DNA of 64,000 nucleotides from Verrucomicrobiota bacterium. GTDB taxonomy: Bacteria; Verrucomicrobiota; Verrucomicrobiia; JADLBR01. Numbering within the stretch: position 1 is the first letter of the stretch; the number at the start of each line of letters is the position of its first letter. This document shows positions 32,988-41,455 of this stretch, piece by piece. The notes under the pieces are model-generated. The model was given only the letters and a program-made list of their open reading frames with translations, searched no databases and was not told the origin of the DNA. The stretch covers positions 34,709 through 98,708 of the forward strand of contig JAKQKQ010000051.1 in NCBI GenBank assembly GCA_029560585.1. Reading direction: 5' to 3'. Made by a program: the position numbers and the translations under genes.

Positions 32988-33443
32988 GAGAAGGAAACCT
33001 AATGCGTGCGCCGGGCGAATCAATCCCAATCCGAAGCGCCTTGTCGGCTCCTGCCGGGGCGCTTCGGGCGATCGGGAATCCCGAGATCCCATGCCCCGCG
33101 GGCCCGCCCGACGGCGGGCTTCCGGGGCACCACCGGGGGTGAAAATCAGACGCAGGAGCGCGCTTGCGCGCGAATCGCGCATGGGATCGTCTCGTAGGAG
33201 CGCGCTTGCGCGCAAATCGAATCGCCTGCAAGCAGGCTCCTACGATTCGGTGTCTGGATTTTCGAGCTAAGCCCCGCCGCAGGCGCGCGGCGGGGCCGAC
33301 CCGATCGAGAGCGCGCCGCATCATTCATGTGGAAACTTCGCGGCGCAGCCCCGGGGCCGTGGGGCGGACAATCCTGTCTGCCACCGGGTCTCAGGGCCGC
33401 CGACGCAGGCAGGATTGCCTGCGCCATGGCGTAAAGTTTCAGG
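32988..33443. repeat. repeat-rich gap (families F, E, D and C)
   Basis: 456 bp without a gene. 33088-33139: family F in reverse (ATGCCCCGCGGGCCCGCCCG ... GGGGCACCACC). 33149-33269: family E, with two CAGGAGCGCGCTTGCGCGC-type hairpins (33152 and 33196) and the 47-nt unit 33223-33269 shared with 46208-46254. 33290-33350: core of family D (GCGCCGCATCATTCATGTGG then AAACTTC). 33355-33430: family C (GACAATCCTGTCTGCC ... AGGCAGGATTGCCTGC). Confidence 0.8.
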
Positions 33444-33722
33444 TTAGTCCTTCGATTCTTTCTCGAGGCGTTCGGCGAGCCACTGTTTGATCATGCTCTG
33501 GTAATTCAGGTAGCGCTGGCGGGCGAGGCGCTTGATGCGCGCGAGCATGCGGGGGTCCATGCGGAGGGATATCGTGGTCGATTCGGAGCCTTCCGGGGTA
33601 TAGAGGGAGGCCTGCATGAGCGGCGTGTCGAGTTCCGTGGTCTGCCAAAACTGGCGCTCGGCGACGAGGGAGGAGAACCGTGGCACATCCTCCCAGCGTG
33701 CCAATTTGCGCTCGATGGCCAT
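33444..33722 (-). CDS. BrnA-type CopG-family antitoxin
   Basis: 92 aa. The C-terminal half is a ribbon-helix-helix DNA-binding domain: TTISLRMDPRMLARIKRLAR, then QRYLNYQSMIKQWLAERLEKE, matching the CopG antitoxin family that pairs with BrnT toxins; the N-terminal part (WEDVPRFSSLVAERQFWQTT) wraps the toxin. Its ATG overlaps the toxin stop by 1 bp, so antitoxin follows toxin, the usual brnT-brnA order. It should neutralise the toxin and repress the shared promoter. Confidence 0.85.
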   Translation of the reverse strand: MAIERKLARWEDVPRFSSLVAERQFWQTTELDTPLMQASLYTPEGSESTTISLRMDPRMLARIKRLARQRYLNYQSMIKQWLAERLEKESKD

Positions 33723-33997
33723 CAGAGGTTCTCCCGGAGCTTGCGCTCGTAGAATGCCTTCTCGCCGGACGTCATCTCGCGGACCGAGATGACCCGCATG
33801 ATTTTACCGGTGGTGGCATGCGCGATCGTCCAGTATCGGCCGCCGGCGTCTTGGCCGAGGCAAAAAAAGCGATTCTGTTCCGCGAAACGTTCGGTGTCTG
33901 GGATGAGCCGGAGGCCAAAGGGGTCCTCGAAGCACTCCTCGATCTGCTGCTGCAATGCGCCGCAGGAGGCATCGTACTGTGCCCAATCGAATTCCAT
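33722..33997 (-). CDS. BrnT-type toxin (RelE-like fold)
   Basis: 91 aa, the family size. EFDWAQYDASCG opens as in BrnT proteins, DPFGLRLIPDTERF follows, and the C-terminal ISVREMTSGEKAFYERKL has the terminal R/E-rich helix seen in this family. BrnT is a ribosome-independent or ribosome-associated endoribonuclease. It lies 60 bp downstream of the BMC-T gene on the same strand. Function as a toxin is inferred from family and pairing. Confidence 0.85.
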   Translation of the reverse strand: MEFDWAQYDASCGALQQQIEECFEDPFGLRLIPDTERFAEQNRFFCLGQDAGGRYWTIAHATTGKIMRVISVREMTSGEKAFYERKLRENL

Positions 33998-34057
33998 GTC
34001 GCAGACAGCATGTGGGGCTTTGCCGGGAACGACAAGCCTTTGGCCACATGATCGTGC

Positions 34058-34615
34058 TCAGATCCAGTCGCGGAGGAGTTCCTTGCGGGGGCGTGGAATG
34101 ACGACGCTGTTGACCAGGAGTCCCTTTTCGGCGACGAGCGCGGATCCGGCCTCGACGGCGGCCCGGACGGATGCGACGTCGCCGGTCATGGTGACGAAGG
34201 CCTTGCCGCCGAGGGCCATGGCGAGCCGGATCTCCATGAGGGTCACGTTCCCGGTCTTGACGGCGGCATCGGCGGCCTCGATGAGCGACACGACCGAAAA
34301 GGATTCGATGACGCCTAGGGCCTCGAGCTGGCCGACGGGGACCGTGCCCGAAATGGCCGGGAATACGGTGGGGTGGAGATTGGCGATCACGCTGCGGTCG
34401 ATGACGGCGGCCCCTCCGACGGAGGCGCCCGCGTCGACGGCGGCGCGCGCCGAGGCGACCATGCCGCCGATCAGGACCATGAACTTGCCCGAGCAGATGG
34501 TGCGGGAGAGCAGCAGTTCGACCTCGCCCGCCTTGAGCATGGCGTCGGCGACGGCAAAGCCCGAAGCGATGCTGGTGAGTTCGATCATGCCAAGGGCGTT
34601 CATCGGGCGTTCCAT
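34058..34615 (-). CDS. tandem BMC-domain shell protein (PduT-like)
   Basis: 185 aa from ATG 34615 (ATG 34603 possible). Two BMC domains are visible, residues ~5-90 (ALGMIELTSIASGFAVADAM) and ~95-180 (ALGVIESFSVVSLIEAADAA), the arrangement of BMC-T trimers that form a pore. Cys41 in LLLSRTICSGKFMVLIGG matches the PduT Cys38 that holds a [4Fe-4S] cluster at the pore. Hence an electron-conducting shell protein is likely. Its start is 2 bp after the PduS-like stop. The ending RKELLRDWI is ordinary for the family. Confidence 0.88.
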   Translation of the reverse strand: MERPMNALGMIELTSIASGFAVADAMLKAGEVELLLSRTICSGKFMVLIGGMVASARAAVDAGASVGGAAVIDRSVIANLHPTVFPAISGTVPVGQLEALGVIESFSVVSLIEAADAAVKTGNVTLMEIRLAMALGGKAFVTMTGDVASVRAAVEAGSALVAEKGLLVNSVVIPRPRKELLRDWI

Positions 34616-34617
34616 GT

Positions 34618-35952
34618 TCAGGCCTCCACGACAATCTCTTTTTCGCTGGCCGACGTGACGCGCCCCGCGATGCTCGCATGCACGGGGGCCCCGAGCTGGT
34701 CGGATTTGACGTCGGCGATCTTCTGTCCGGCGGTGACGCGATCGCCGGGCCGCACGAGCGGCGAGGCGGGCGCGCCGGCGTGCTGTTTGAGCAGAAGGCG
34801 GACGAGGCGGGGGGTCCAGTCGCGGCCATCGAAGGGCGCGGGCTGCTCGTATTCCAAGATGCCGAGTTTCTGCTCGAGTTTTTTGAGGGGCACGCGGCGG
34901 CCTTCGGCCATGGGGTGTGGCTCGAGCGGGAGGTCGGGGCCGCGCCATTTTTGGCCGAGCCGGCGCATCTGGGCCTTGGCCTGATCGCAGGCCTCCTTGG
35001 GATAAAGCTCCTCGGGGCAGGAATAGAGAGTGCAGAGGCCGCACGAGCAGCAGAGGTCGCCCCACTTGCTCCAGAAATCTGACCCGAGGGCGCTGAAGCC
35101 GAGGGTGCGCATGACCTTGTGCGGCTGCACGTCGTAGCCCAGGAGGTATCGGGGGCAGAGTTCGGTGCAGTAGCTGCACTGGTCGCACGCGGACTTGCCG
35201 ATCCGGTTCTTCGAGGTGACGGGGCGCGACATCCGCTCCACGAGATGGTGATCCTCTGGCAACAGGATCAGGCCCGTAGTGGTTTTCGTGATCGGTTCGG
35301 AGAGGTCGCGCGTGAGTCGGCCCATCATGACGCCGCCCACGAAGATCGCGGGACGCTCCACCGTCGATCCGCCCGCGGCCTCGATCGCTTCCCCGAAGGA
35401 CACCCCCAGCGGTATGCGGAACGTCGCTGGCCGGGCGACGGCCCCTGCTATGGTCACAAACTTGTGGGTCACGGGTTGGCCGGACGCGGCCCGGGCCGCG
35501 TTGAGCAGCGTCTCGACGTTGTTGACGACGACGCCCACCTCCAGGGGCAGACCGGCCGGCGGGATGAGGCGCCCCGTCACCGCGTGCACCAGTTCGAACT
35601 CATCGCCGGTCGGGTAGTAGTCGCCCAGCAGCGAGAGTTCGACGCGCCGCGATGGCCCGTGCTTCTCCAGTTCGGCGATGGCGCCCTTCTTCTTGGCCTT
35701 GATCCCAAAGCACAGGCGCCCCGCCCCCGTCGCCTCCGCCGCCAGCCGCAGCCCATCCAGCACCTCCGCGGCGAAATTCTCGATGATCTCCGCGTCCTTG
35801 TGCAGCAGGGGCTCGCACTCGGCACCATTGGCGATCACCGTGTCAACCCGCGCGGCCCACTTCACGTGAACCGGAAACCCCGCACCGCCCGCGCCCACCA
35901 CCCCCGCTTCGCGGAGCCGCGTCGTAATTCCGTTGGGGACCGTTGCCGTCAT
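34618..35952 (-). CDS. PduS-like corrin/flavin oxidoreductase (RnfC-NuoF family)
   Basis: 444 aa from ATG 35952, preceded by GAGG at good spacing. Motifs: Gly-rich GAGGAGFPVHVKW (flavin/NADH pocket) and NGAECEPLLHKD, a SLBB-like part (VTIAGAVARPATFRIPLGVS), then two [4Fe-4S] motifs CDQCSYCTELCPRYL and CCSCGLCTLYSCPEELYP, and a C-terminal barrel-like RPGDRVTAGQKIADV. PduS reduces cobalamin inside propanediol-type microcompartments and binds PduT. The adjacent PduT-like gene supports the same functional pair. Microcompartment substrate is not revealed here. Confidence 0.88.
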   Translation of the reverse strand: MTATVPNGITTRLREAGVVGAGGAGFPVHVKWAARVDTVIANGAECEPLLHKDAEIIENFAAEVLDGLRLAAEATGAGRLCFGIKAKKKGAIAELEKHGPSRRVELSLLGDYYPTGDEFELVHAVTGRLIPPAGLPLEVGVVVNNVETLLNAARAASGQPVTHKFVTIAGAVARPATFRIPLGVSFGEAIEAAGGSTVERPAIFVGGVMMGRLTRDLSEPITKTTTGLILLPEDHHLVERMSRPVTSKNRIGKSACDQCSYCTELCPRYLLGYDVQPHKVMRTLGFSALGSDFWSKWGDLCCSCGLCTLYSCPEELYPKEACDQAKAQMRRLGQKWRGPDLPLEPHPMAEGRRVPLKKLEQKLGILEYEQPAPFDGRDWTPRLVRLLLKQHAGAPASPLVRPGDRVTAGQKIADVKSDQLGAPVHASIAGRVTSASEKEIVVEA

Positions 35953-35958
35953 GATCAA

Positions 35959-36253
35959 CCTCGCTCATATACTAGACGGGCCGGGTTGGCGGCACAAGTC
36001 TAGCCTGCATATTTCACAGTCGGCAGGCTGTGAAATACCCGGGCTAGAGAGAGGGCGGAAACATAGTGCGGAAAGCGAGTTCGCGGGGCCCGACGTTCTC
36101 CCGGATCGATTCTCATCCCCCCGGTGTGGGTTGCGGCCGTGCTGCCGAACGAGAGTGATCCGGGCCGTGGGGGGATCGCATGATTGCGCTCGATGGCAGG
36201 CGCGGTCGCGTTACCGTCTTGGGATGGCCAGAGTGACGCGGGAGCGAGGGCAC
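35959..36253. other. gap before the sulfatase gene with family B palindrome
   Basis: 295 bp between pduS-like (minus) and sulfatase (plus). 36002-36046 is family B copy 4: AGCCTGCATATTTCACAG ... CTGTGAAATACCCGGGCTA. The remainder (36050-36250) shows no clear element; it should contain the sulfatase promoter. Confidence 0.6.
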
Positions 36254-37642
36254 ATGGGTTGGTTGGGCGTGCTTCTGGTCGGCTGGGGTGTGGTGGGATT
36301 GGGCTGGGCGTGGGGCGCGGGCGATGGTGCCAAGGGGGCGCCCAATTTGCTGTTTATCCTGACCGACCAGCAATATGCGGGGGCCATGAGCTGTGCGGGG
36401 AATCTGGACGTGAGCACCCCGGCGATCGATAGTCTCGCGGCGCGCGGGGTGCGTTTCGAGAGCGCCTATTGCAGCCAGCCTTTGTGTCTGCCCTCGCGGG
36501 TGGCGATGGTGACGGGGGCGTATCCGCACGAGTTTGAGGCCACCCACAATGCGCCGAAGTGGGAACGGGCGCTGGTCCCGCTCTTGGGTTCGGTCCTTTC
36601 TGCCGGGGGGTACCAGTGCGCGTGGTTTGGCAAGTGGCACCTGCCCCTGGAGCCATCGAAGACGGCCGAACATGGCTTTGCGATTGTGGAGCATGACCGC
36701 GGGCGGGGCAACGACGAGCGGATTGCGGGGGCAGTTTCGCGTTTTCTCGCGCGGCCCGACGGGCGGCCGTTTTTCGTGGTGGCCTCGTTCACGAACCCTC
36801 ACAACATCTGCGAGTGGGCGCGGGGGGAACCGACACCGGAGGGCCCGATCCCTCCGCCACCACCGCCGGAAGCCTGTCCCGCACTGCCCCAGAATTATGA
36901 GATCCCTTTTGATGAGCCGGAAGTGATCCGCGCCATTCAAGCCCGCCACCCGCCCGGGTATCCGACCACCGGGTGGGCGCCCGACCGGTGGCGGCAGTAC
37001 CGCTGGGCCTATTGCCGCCTGGTCGAGAAGGTCGACGCGGAGGTCCGTCGGCTGCTCGACGTGATCGAGGAGAGGGGAGTGGCCGGGACCACGATCGTCA
37101 TTTTCTCGAGCGATCATGGCGACGGGAACGGCGCGCACCGCTGGAACCAGAAGCAGGTGCTCTACGAAGAGGCGACCCGCGTGCCGTTCGTCATAACCAC
37201 CCCGGGCATGCGCGCCGGACGCGTCGATCGCGATCACCTGATCGATGCGGGCCTGGACCTCTACCCGACGCTGTGTGATTTCGCCCGGGTGAAGCCGCCG
37301 CCGCATCTGAGGGGGCGGAGCGTGCGGCCGCTGCTGGAGGATGCCGCATCGGCCAGTTGGCGGGAACACGTCGTTTGCGAGACAGAGTTCGCCGCCAATT
37401 CCGGGGGCATGGGCATCAGCGGCCGCCTCGTGCGCACCGGGCGCTACAAGTACATCTGCTACTCGGAAGGTGGCCGCCGCGAGCAGTTCTTCGACATTCA
37501 GAAGGATCCCGGAGAATCGTTGAACCTGATCGGCGTGCCAGAATTGGCGGCCGGGATCCGGGAGCACCGCGAGCGCCTGGCGCGATGGTGCCGCGAGACG
37601 GGCGACGCCTTCCCAGTGCCTGGAACGGCGGGCAGCCCATAG
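36254..37642 (+). CDS. secreted type I sulfatase (arylsulfatase family)
   Basis: 462 aa from ATG 36254, which begins a signal peptide (MGWLGVLLVGWGVVGLGWAWG); ATG 36224 is an in-frame alternative. NLLFILTDQQYAG starts the alkaline-phosphatase-like core with the metal-binding Asp pair. Formylglycine site Cys78 in CLPSRVAMVTG (C-x-P-S-R). IIFSSDHGDGNG-like metal motif (FSSDHGDGNGAHRW) and a C-terminal KYICYSEGGRREQFFDIQKD are family blocks. It removes sulfate esters from a glycan after activation by FGE or anSME, neither of which is in this window. Confidence 0.92.
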   Translation: MGWLGVLLVGWGVVGLGWAWGAGDGAKGAPNLLFILTDQQYAGAMSCAGNLDVSTPAIDSLAARGVRFESAYCSQPLCLPSRVAMVTGAYPHEFEATHNAPKWERALVPLLGSVLSAGGYQCAWFGKWHLPLEPSKTAEHGFAIVEHDRGRGNDERIAGAVSRFLARPDGRPFFVVASFTNPHNICEWARGEPTPEGPIPPPPPPEACPALPQNYEIPFDEPEVIRAIQARHPPGYPTTGWAPDRWRQYRWAYCRLVEKVDAEVRRLLDVIEERGVAGTTIVIFSSDHGDGNGAHRWNQKQVLYEEATRVPFVITTPGMRAGRVDRDHLIDAGLDLYPTLCDFARVKPPPHLRGRSVRPLLEDAASASWREHVVCETEFAANSGGMGISGRLVRTGRYKYICYSEGGRREQFFDIQKDPGESLNLIGVPELAAGIREHRERLARWCRETGDAFPVPGTAGSP

Positions 37643-37704
37643 GGTAGCGCTTTTCGACGAAGTCGTGTTGCGTTGGGGGCAGGCAACCGCCATGCTATGG
37701 GTTC

Positions 37705-39141
37705 ATGAAGCGGCGAGATTTCTTGCGGCAGGGCGCGACGGCCCTTGCGGGCGTGAGTGTCGCGGGACACGCTGGGGCCGCAGACACGGCTGCGACATCC
37801 GATGACGTGGTGCGCGAGCCGGCGCGCGACGTGCCGGTGGCCGAGGCGGTGGACGTGGTGGTGTGCGGGGCGGGTCCGGCCGGCGCTGCGGCGGCGATCG
37901 TGGCGGCGAGGGCGGGCGCGAAGGTGAGGCTCATCGAGACCCACGGCGAACTCGGGGGCGTCTGGACGACCGGGATGCTGTCGTGGGTTTTGGACGCCGG
38001 CAACAAGGGCGGCGTGATGCGGCAGATCATCGGCCGGCTCGACGAGCGCGCGAAGTTCTTGGGGGGCGTCCGGTGGAAGGGCAAGGGCGGGGTGCCCTAC
38101 GACGTCGAGCAGATGAAACTGGTGCTCGAGGACATGTGCCGCGGGGCGGGGGTCCTTGTTCGGTTGCACACGCGCGTCGTGGCGGTGGCGCGCGATGGGG
38201 CGCGGGTGACCCACTGCATCTGCGAATCAAAATCGGGTCGCGAGGCTTTCAGGGCCAAGGCATTCATCGACTGTACGGGCGATGGCGACCTCGCGGCGCG
38301 CGCGGGCTGCGGGTTCGATCTCGGCCGACCGGCCGAGGGATACGGCGCGGAGGGCCCCGAACGGGCCGGCGAGATGCAGCCCATGAGCCTCATGTGCCTC
38401 GTGACTGGCATCGATCGCGAGGCGACGGCGGCGTTTCACGACCGAGAAGGCAGGCCGTGGGCGGCATCGAAGGACGCCCTGCTGGCGGAGTTCAAGCGCG
38501 CGGGTGTCGAGCCATCGTATGGCAGGCCGACGATTTTTGAAATCCGGCCCGATCTCTACGCGTGGATGATCAATCACGAGTATGGTTTTTCGGGGATCGA
38601 TGCCGGGCAGTTGACGGAGGCGACCCTCCGCGCGCGGGAGGAGGTGCACCGCGACATCGACGCGCTGAGGTTGATGGGTGGCGTGTGGCAGAATGTCCGC
38701 ATCGTTGCCACCGCCTCGCAGATCGGCGTCCGCGAGGGTAGGCGGATCCACGGGCGGTACCGGGTCACCGTGGACGACGCGCTCGCGGCCCGCACGCACG
38801 AGGACGCCGTGTGCCGGGTGACCTTTGGCATCGATGTCCACTCGACCAGCAGGGCCCACAGCTCCGGGATCGAGGGCGGGAAGGTCAAGGGGCTGACGAA
38901 GCCGTACGACATTCCGATGCGCGCGCTGGTCGCGAAGGACGCGGACGGCCTGCTGATGGCGGGGCGCTGCATCAGCGGGGATTTCTTGGCCCACAGCAGC
39001 TATCGGGTCACGGGGAACGCCGTGGCCATGGGCGAGGCGGCGGGGGCCTGCGCGGCCGTGGCCGCCTCGAAGAATTGCCTGCCGCACGAGGTCGGGTGGG
39101 GAGACATCGCCGGCAAGTTGAAAGAGGTGCGCGATGCCTGA
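37705..39141 (+). CDS. Tat-exported FAD-dependent oxidoreductase
   Basis: 478 aa. Tat motif RRDFLRQGATALAGVSVAG at residues 3-21, then the Rossmann dinucleotide motif VVVCGAGPAGAAAAIVAARA. The block HGELGGVWTTGMLSWVLDAG is typical of the PF12831 family that is plentiful in PVC and Bacteroidota genomes and co-occurs with glycan catabolism; the substrate is unknown. RCISGDFLAHSSYRVTGNAVA closes the FAD-binding part. It lies between the sulfatase and MacA-like genes with no overlap. Confidence 0.85.
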   Translation: MKRRDFLRQGATALAGVSVAGHAGAADTAATSDDVVREPARDVPVAEAVDVVVCGAGPAGAAAAIVAARAGAKVRLIETHGELGGVWTTGMLSWVLDAGNKGGVMRQIIGRLDERAKFLGGVRWKGKGGVPYDVEQMKLVLEDMCRGAGVLVRLHTRVVAVARDGARVTHCICESKSGREAFRAKAFIDCTGDGDLAARAGCGFDLGRPAEGYGAEGPERAGEMQPMSLMCLVTGIDREATAAFHDREGRPWAASKDALLAEFKRAGVEPSYGRPTIFEIRPDLYAWMINHEYGFSGIDAGQLTEATLRAREEVHRDIDALRLMGGVWQNVRIVATASQIGVREGRRIHGRYRVTVDDALAARTHEDAVCRVTFGIDVHSTSRAHSSGIEGGKVKGLTKPYDIPMRALVAKDADGLLMAGRCISGDFLAHSSYRVTGNAVAMGEAAGACAAVAASKNCLPHEVGWGDIAGKLKEVRDA

Positions 39142-39210
39142 CGGCACGGGGCGTTTCGCTTCCCGCGGACGCTGTCGCGCCCTTTCGGATAACGCACCGT
39201 GCCCGATGAG

Positions 39211-40668
39211 ATGAGAAAGATCGTCAAGGCGTTATTCTGGATCGCGGTCTTGGCGCTGCTCGGCTGGGGCGGCTACTGGTTCTGGCAGCGGTCGGCGGCA
39301 GCCTCGGCCGAAGGCCCAAAGTACCGGGTGGCGCAGGTGGTGCGGGGGGACGTCGTCCAGACGGTGACGGCCTCCGGGAAACTCAGCGCGGTGGAGACCG
39401 TCGAGATCGGCAGCCAGGTCTCCGGCAACCTCAAGGAGATCTTTGTGGATTTCAACGACCTCGTGAAGCAGGGCCAATTGATCGCGAGGATTGATCCGGC
39501 CACCTACGAGGCGAAGTCGGTGCAGGCCGAGGGCGAGTTGCTCAATGCGCAGGCTGCGCTGGAGCTGGCGAGGATCAAGGCGCGCCGCTCATCGGAACTC
39601 CGCAAGAAGGAACTGGTCGCGCAGTCGGAGTTGGACGAGGCGGAGGCCGATCTCAAGCAGAAGGAGGCGAGCGTCAAGATCCGGGAGGCCTCGCTGATGA
39701 ACGCCAAGGTCGATCTGGAGCGAACGCGGATCATCTCGCCCATCGATGGGATCGTGATATCGAGGGCGGTGGAGGTGGGGCAGACGGTCCAGGCCAGTTT
39801 CTCGTCACCCAAGCTGTTCGAGATCGCCCGCGACCTGCGGGACATGGAGATTTCGGCGGATGTCTCGGAGGCCGACATCGGGCAGGTGACGGAGGGACAG
39901 GACGTGACCTTCACGGTGGACGCGTACACCGACCGCCAGTTCCAGGGCAAGGTGCAGCAGGTTCGGAACAATCCCACGACCGTCCAGAACGTGGTGACCT
40001 TCGCGACGATCATCGGCGTGAAGAACGATGAATTGAGGCTGAAGCCGGGGATGACGGCCAACGTGACGATCACGACCGCACGGCACGATGGCGTGCTCAA
40101 GGTCCCGAACGCCGCGCTCCGCTTCCGGCCCCCCGAGGGTGCCCGGGTCACCGGCGTGACGACGAACGTGAGTGCGGCGGTGACCAACGCGGTGGCCGCG
40201 GCGGGCCCGGGCACGGGTGCGGGCCGCAGGGATTTCAGTTCATTGCCGGAGGATCTCCGGAAGCGGTTGCTTGAGAAGTACGACAAGAATGGGGACGGGC
40301 GACTGGATGAAACGGAGCGGGCCGCGATGCGCGAGGGAGGGGGGCGCGGGCGCGGTGGTGGCGGTGGTCCGGGCGAGGGAGGCGCGGGCGGCGGCCGATC
40401 CCACGGGGCGGGCGATTCCACGCCCGGCGGCCAAAAGACAGTCTATGTGATGGATCCGGCGTCGGTCGCGGATGGCCAGGGCACCGGGGAACTGCGAGGC
40501 GTGTCCGTCGTGACTGGCATCAGCGATGGCGCGTACACCGAGGTGGCGTCGGGGGTGGAGGAGGGCGCCCAGGTGGTCACCGGCACCGTGATGGTCGAGG
40601 CGCCAAAACAGGAGACGACCAACCCATTCGCGCCGATGCGGCGGCCGGGGGGCGGGCCGCGGCGCTGA
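39211..40668 (+). CDS. MacA/HlyD-type periplasmic adaptor with EF-hand insertion
   Basis: 485 aa from ATG 39211 (GTG 39199 also possible). One membrane anchor (ALFWIAVLALLGWGGYWFW), lipoyl half-motifs (VVQTVTASGKLSAVETVEIG; RIISPIDGIVISRAVEVGQT), a coiled-coil hairpin (AQAALELARIKARRSSELRK), and the beta-barrel. Between barrel and C-terminal membrane-proximal domain an insert carries a perfect EF-hand loop DKNGDGRLDETE (358-369) and a Gly/Arg-rich stretch. Ordinary adaptors lack this. It feeds the following ABC transporter. Confidence 0.88.
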   Translation: MRKIVKALFWIAVLALLGWGGYWFWQRSAAASAEGPKYRVAQVVRGDVVQTVTASGKLSAVETVEIGSQVSGNLKEIFVDFNDLVKQGQLIARIDPATYEAKSVQAEGELLNAQAALELARIKARRSSELRKKELVAQSELDEAEADLKQKEASVKIREASLMNAKVDLERTRIISPIDGIVISRAVEVGQTVQASFSSPKLFEIARDLRDMEISADVSEADIGQVTEGQDVTFTVDAYTDRQFQGKVQQVRNNPTTVQNVVTFATIIGVKNDELRLKPGMTANVTITTARHDGVLKVPNAALRFRPPEGARVTGVTTNVSAAVTNAVAAAGPGTGAGRRDFSSLPEDLRKRLLEKYDKNGDGRLDETERAAMREGGGRGRGGGGGPGEGGAGGGRSHGAGDSTPGGQKTVYVMDPASVADGQGTGELRGVSVVTGISDGAYTEVASGVEEGAQVVTGTVMVEAPKQETTNPFAPMRRPGGGPRR

Positions 40669-40693
40669 TGCGCGCGGAGGGTCGGGCGTCGCC

Positions 40694-41455
40694 ATGGAAC
40701 CCGTCATCGCCCTCGAGAAGGTCAACCGGATCTATCAGACCGGGGCGACCAGCGTGCACGCGGTGCGCGACCTGTCGCTGGTGGTGATGCCGGGGGAGTT
40801 TGTGGCGATCATGGGCGCGAGCGGCTCGGGCAAGTCCACCCTGATGAACGTCATCGGTTGTCTGGATCGGCCCACGAGCGGCAGGTATCTATTGGACGGC
40901 GTGGCGATTTCCGGGCTGGGCCCGGACGCGCTGGCCGAAATCCGCAACAGCAAACTGGGGTTCGTCTTCCAGGGTTTCAACTTGCTTTCGAGGACGACGG
41001 CCCTCGAGAACGTGGAGCTTCCGCTTCTGTACGCGCACCCGCCGATCTCGCCCGCGGAGGGCCGGAGGCGGGCGACGGCGGCCCTTGCGGAGGTTGGGCT
41101 GGGGGCGCGGGCGAGCCACCTCCCGAACGAGCTGTCGGGCGGCCAGCAGCAGCGGGCGGCCATCGCGCGCGCGCTGGTGCGACGCCCCGCGGTGCTCCTC
41201 GCCGATGAGCCGACCGGCAATCTCGATACCCGTACGAGCGTCGAGGTCATGGGGGTCTTCCAGCGGCTCAACGATGGGGGCATGACCATCGTGATGGTTA
41301 CGCACGAACTGGACATCGCGCGGTATTGCCGCCGCAACGTGGTGATGCGCGATGGGCGGATCGTGTCGGACAAGGCCGTGGAGGATCGCCTGTTTTCCGC
41401 GGACCAGTTGCGCGAGCTGGATGCCGAGCAGCAGGCCGTGCAGTTGCTGCCATGA
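40694..41455 (+). CDS. MacB/LolD-type ABC transporter ATPase
   Basis: 253 aa with Walker A GASGSGKST, signature LSGGQQQRAAIARALVRRP, Walker B AVLLADEPTG and the H-loop HELDIARYCRR. Preceding adaptor and overlapping permease (stop/start ATGA) make a MacAB-like tripartite exporter, but here ATPase and permease are separate genes, as in many non-enteric bacteria. Substrate may be a peptide or toxic compound; not determined. Confidence 0.93.
   Translation: MEPVIALEKVNRIYQTGATSVHAVRDLSLVVMPGEFVAIMGASGSGKSTLMNVIGCLDRPTSGRYLLDGVAISGLGPDALAEIRNSKLGFVFQGFNLLSRTTALENVELPLLYAHPPISPAEGRRRATAALAEVGLGARASHLPNELSGGQQQRAAIARALVRRPAVLLADEPTGNLDTRTSVEVMGVFQRLNDGGMTIVMVTHELDIARYCRRNVVMRDGRIVSDKAVEDRLFSADQLRELDAEQQAVQLLP

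Noticed and set aside
33149..33269. Tandem-looking GGAGCGCGCTTGCGCGC units as a CRISPR array
   Set aside because: Only two units with unequal spacing, palindromic and shared with other gaps; no cas genes, so a REP-type repeat.
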